Of a stretch of DNA of 6,608 nt, positions 6,397-6,608 are shown piece after piece. Made by a program: the position numbers and the translations under genes. The notes under the pieces are model-generated. The model made no database searches. It had not been told where the DNA came from and saw only the letters and a list, made by a program, of their open reading frames with translations. The stretch spans positions 541 through 7,148 of the forward strand of contig DBMH01000040.1 in NCBI GenBank assembly GCA_002297645.1. Direction: 5' to 3'. Numbering within the stretch: position 1 is the first letter of the stretch; each line of letters begins with the position of its first letter. Origin of the DNA: Rhodanobacteraceae bacterium UBA703. GTDB lineage: Bacteria; Pseudomonadota; Gammaproteobacteria; Xanthomonadales; Rhodanobacteraceae.

Positions 6397-6608
6397 ACAC
6401 CGAGTCCTTCCGATCGGACACGGCGACACGGGGGAGCGCGCTCGCCCGGTCCCGGTCCGGACCCGGCATTAGCCCTTTCGCGCCGACGCGCGTCGCGCGG
6501 ACGACGTCGCGTCCCGCCGCGACCGATCGCTGCCCGCGGCACCGCGCTGCGCCGGGTCCGGCATCGACGCTCAGTGCGCGTCGACGCGGAGGACCTGCGC
6601 ACGGCTGA
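6397..6608. other. Non-coding or unresolved tail of the window
   Basis: No reading frame here has both a plausible start and a recognisable protein. The open frames through it are extensions of mprF shadow frames and are arginine/serine/proline-rich. It contains a perfect 10-bp palindrome, TCCGATCGGA (6409-6418). At the edge, a + strand GTG at 6574 opens a frame of 11 codons without a ribosome site, and a minus-strand frame ends with TGA at 6573-6571. Either could be the tip of a neighbouring gene; the sequence is too short to choose. Confidence 0.4.

Noticed and set aside
3280..6429. A 1049-codon open frame on the minus strand, antisense to mprF and the end of the hydrolase gene
   Set aside because: Its translation is low-complexity and dominated by Gln, Arg, Glu, Ala and His, with no recognisable domain. 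The length follows from the extreme GC3 of mprF, which removes stop codons on the opposite strand.
4296..6608. A 770-codon plus-strand frame overlapping mprF and reaching the window end
   Set aside because: Arg/Ala/Pro-rich out-of-frame reading of mprF with no domain. The in-frame product matches MprF over its whole length.

Overview
The window is very GC-rich and carries five genes, all on the + strand, with strong G/C bias at third codon positions. Everything points to a proteobacterium with a quinol-oxidising aerobic or microaerobic respiratory branch. The E. coli-type long Q-loop CydA, the CydX subunit, the Pseudomonas-sized MprF and an intergenic run of GGGAAT heptads suggest a Gammaproteobacterium of the Xanthomonadaceae/Rhodanobacteraceae (Lysobacter-like) group. 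The taxonomic guess is inference only.

Layout. Bases 1-1345 hold the 3' part of cydA; about 72 N-terminal codons lie before the window. cydB (1338-2468) overlaps cydA by 8 nt. A 119-nt spacer follows, filled by heptad repeats arranged as two opposed arms (2476-2566). Then comes the tiny gene cydX (2588-2719, 43 codons), which is easily missed by length cut-offs. Together these three genes encode the cytochrome bd quinol oxidase.

A 78-nt gap with a palindrome and a plausible promoter leads to a VirJ/AcvB-type periplasmic alpha/beta-hydrolase with a GTG start (2798-3643). After 56 nt comes mprF (3700-6354), encoding an 884-residue aminoacyl-phosphatidylglycerol synthase/flippase. The last 254 nt (6355-6608) have no convincing gene, only a weak hairpin and two very short ambiguous open ends at the window edge.

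How the genes fit together. CydA, CydB and CydX form one membrane complex that reduces O2 to water using quinol. MprF adds an amino acid to phosphatidylglycerol and flips the product, reducing the negative charge of the membrane. The VirJ/AcvB-like protein is likely the periplasmic hydrolase that removes the amino acid again, so the pair looks like a make-and-unmake module for aminoacyl-PG. I see no wholly unknown system here. The parts most worth a second look are the heptad inverted repeat between cydB and cydX, and the hydrolase-MprF pair with its candidate operator. Very long ORFs on the minus strand and in other plus frames are judged to be high-GC shadows.
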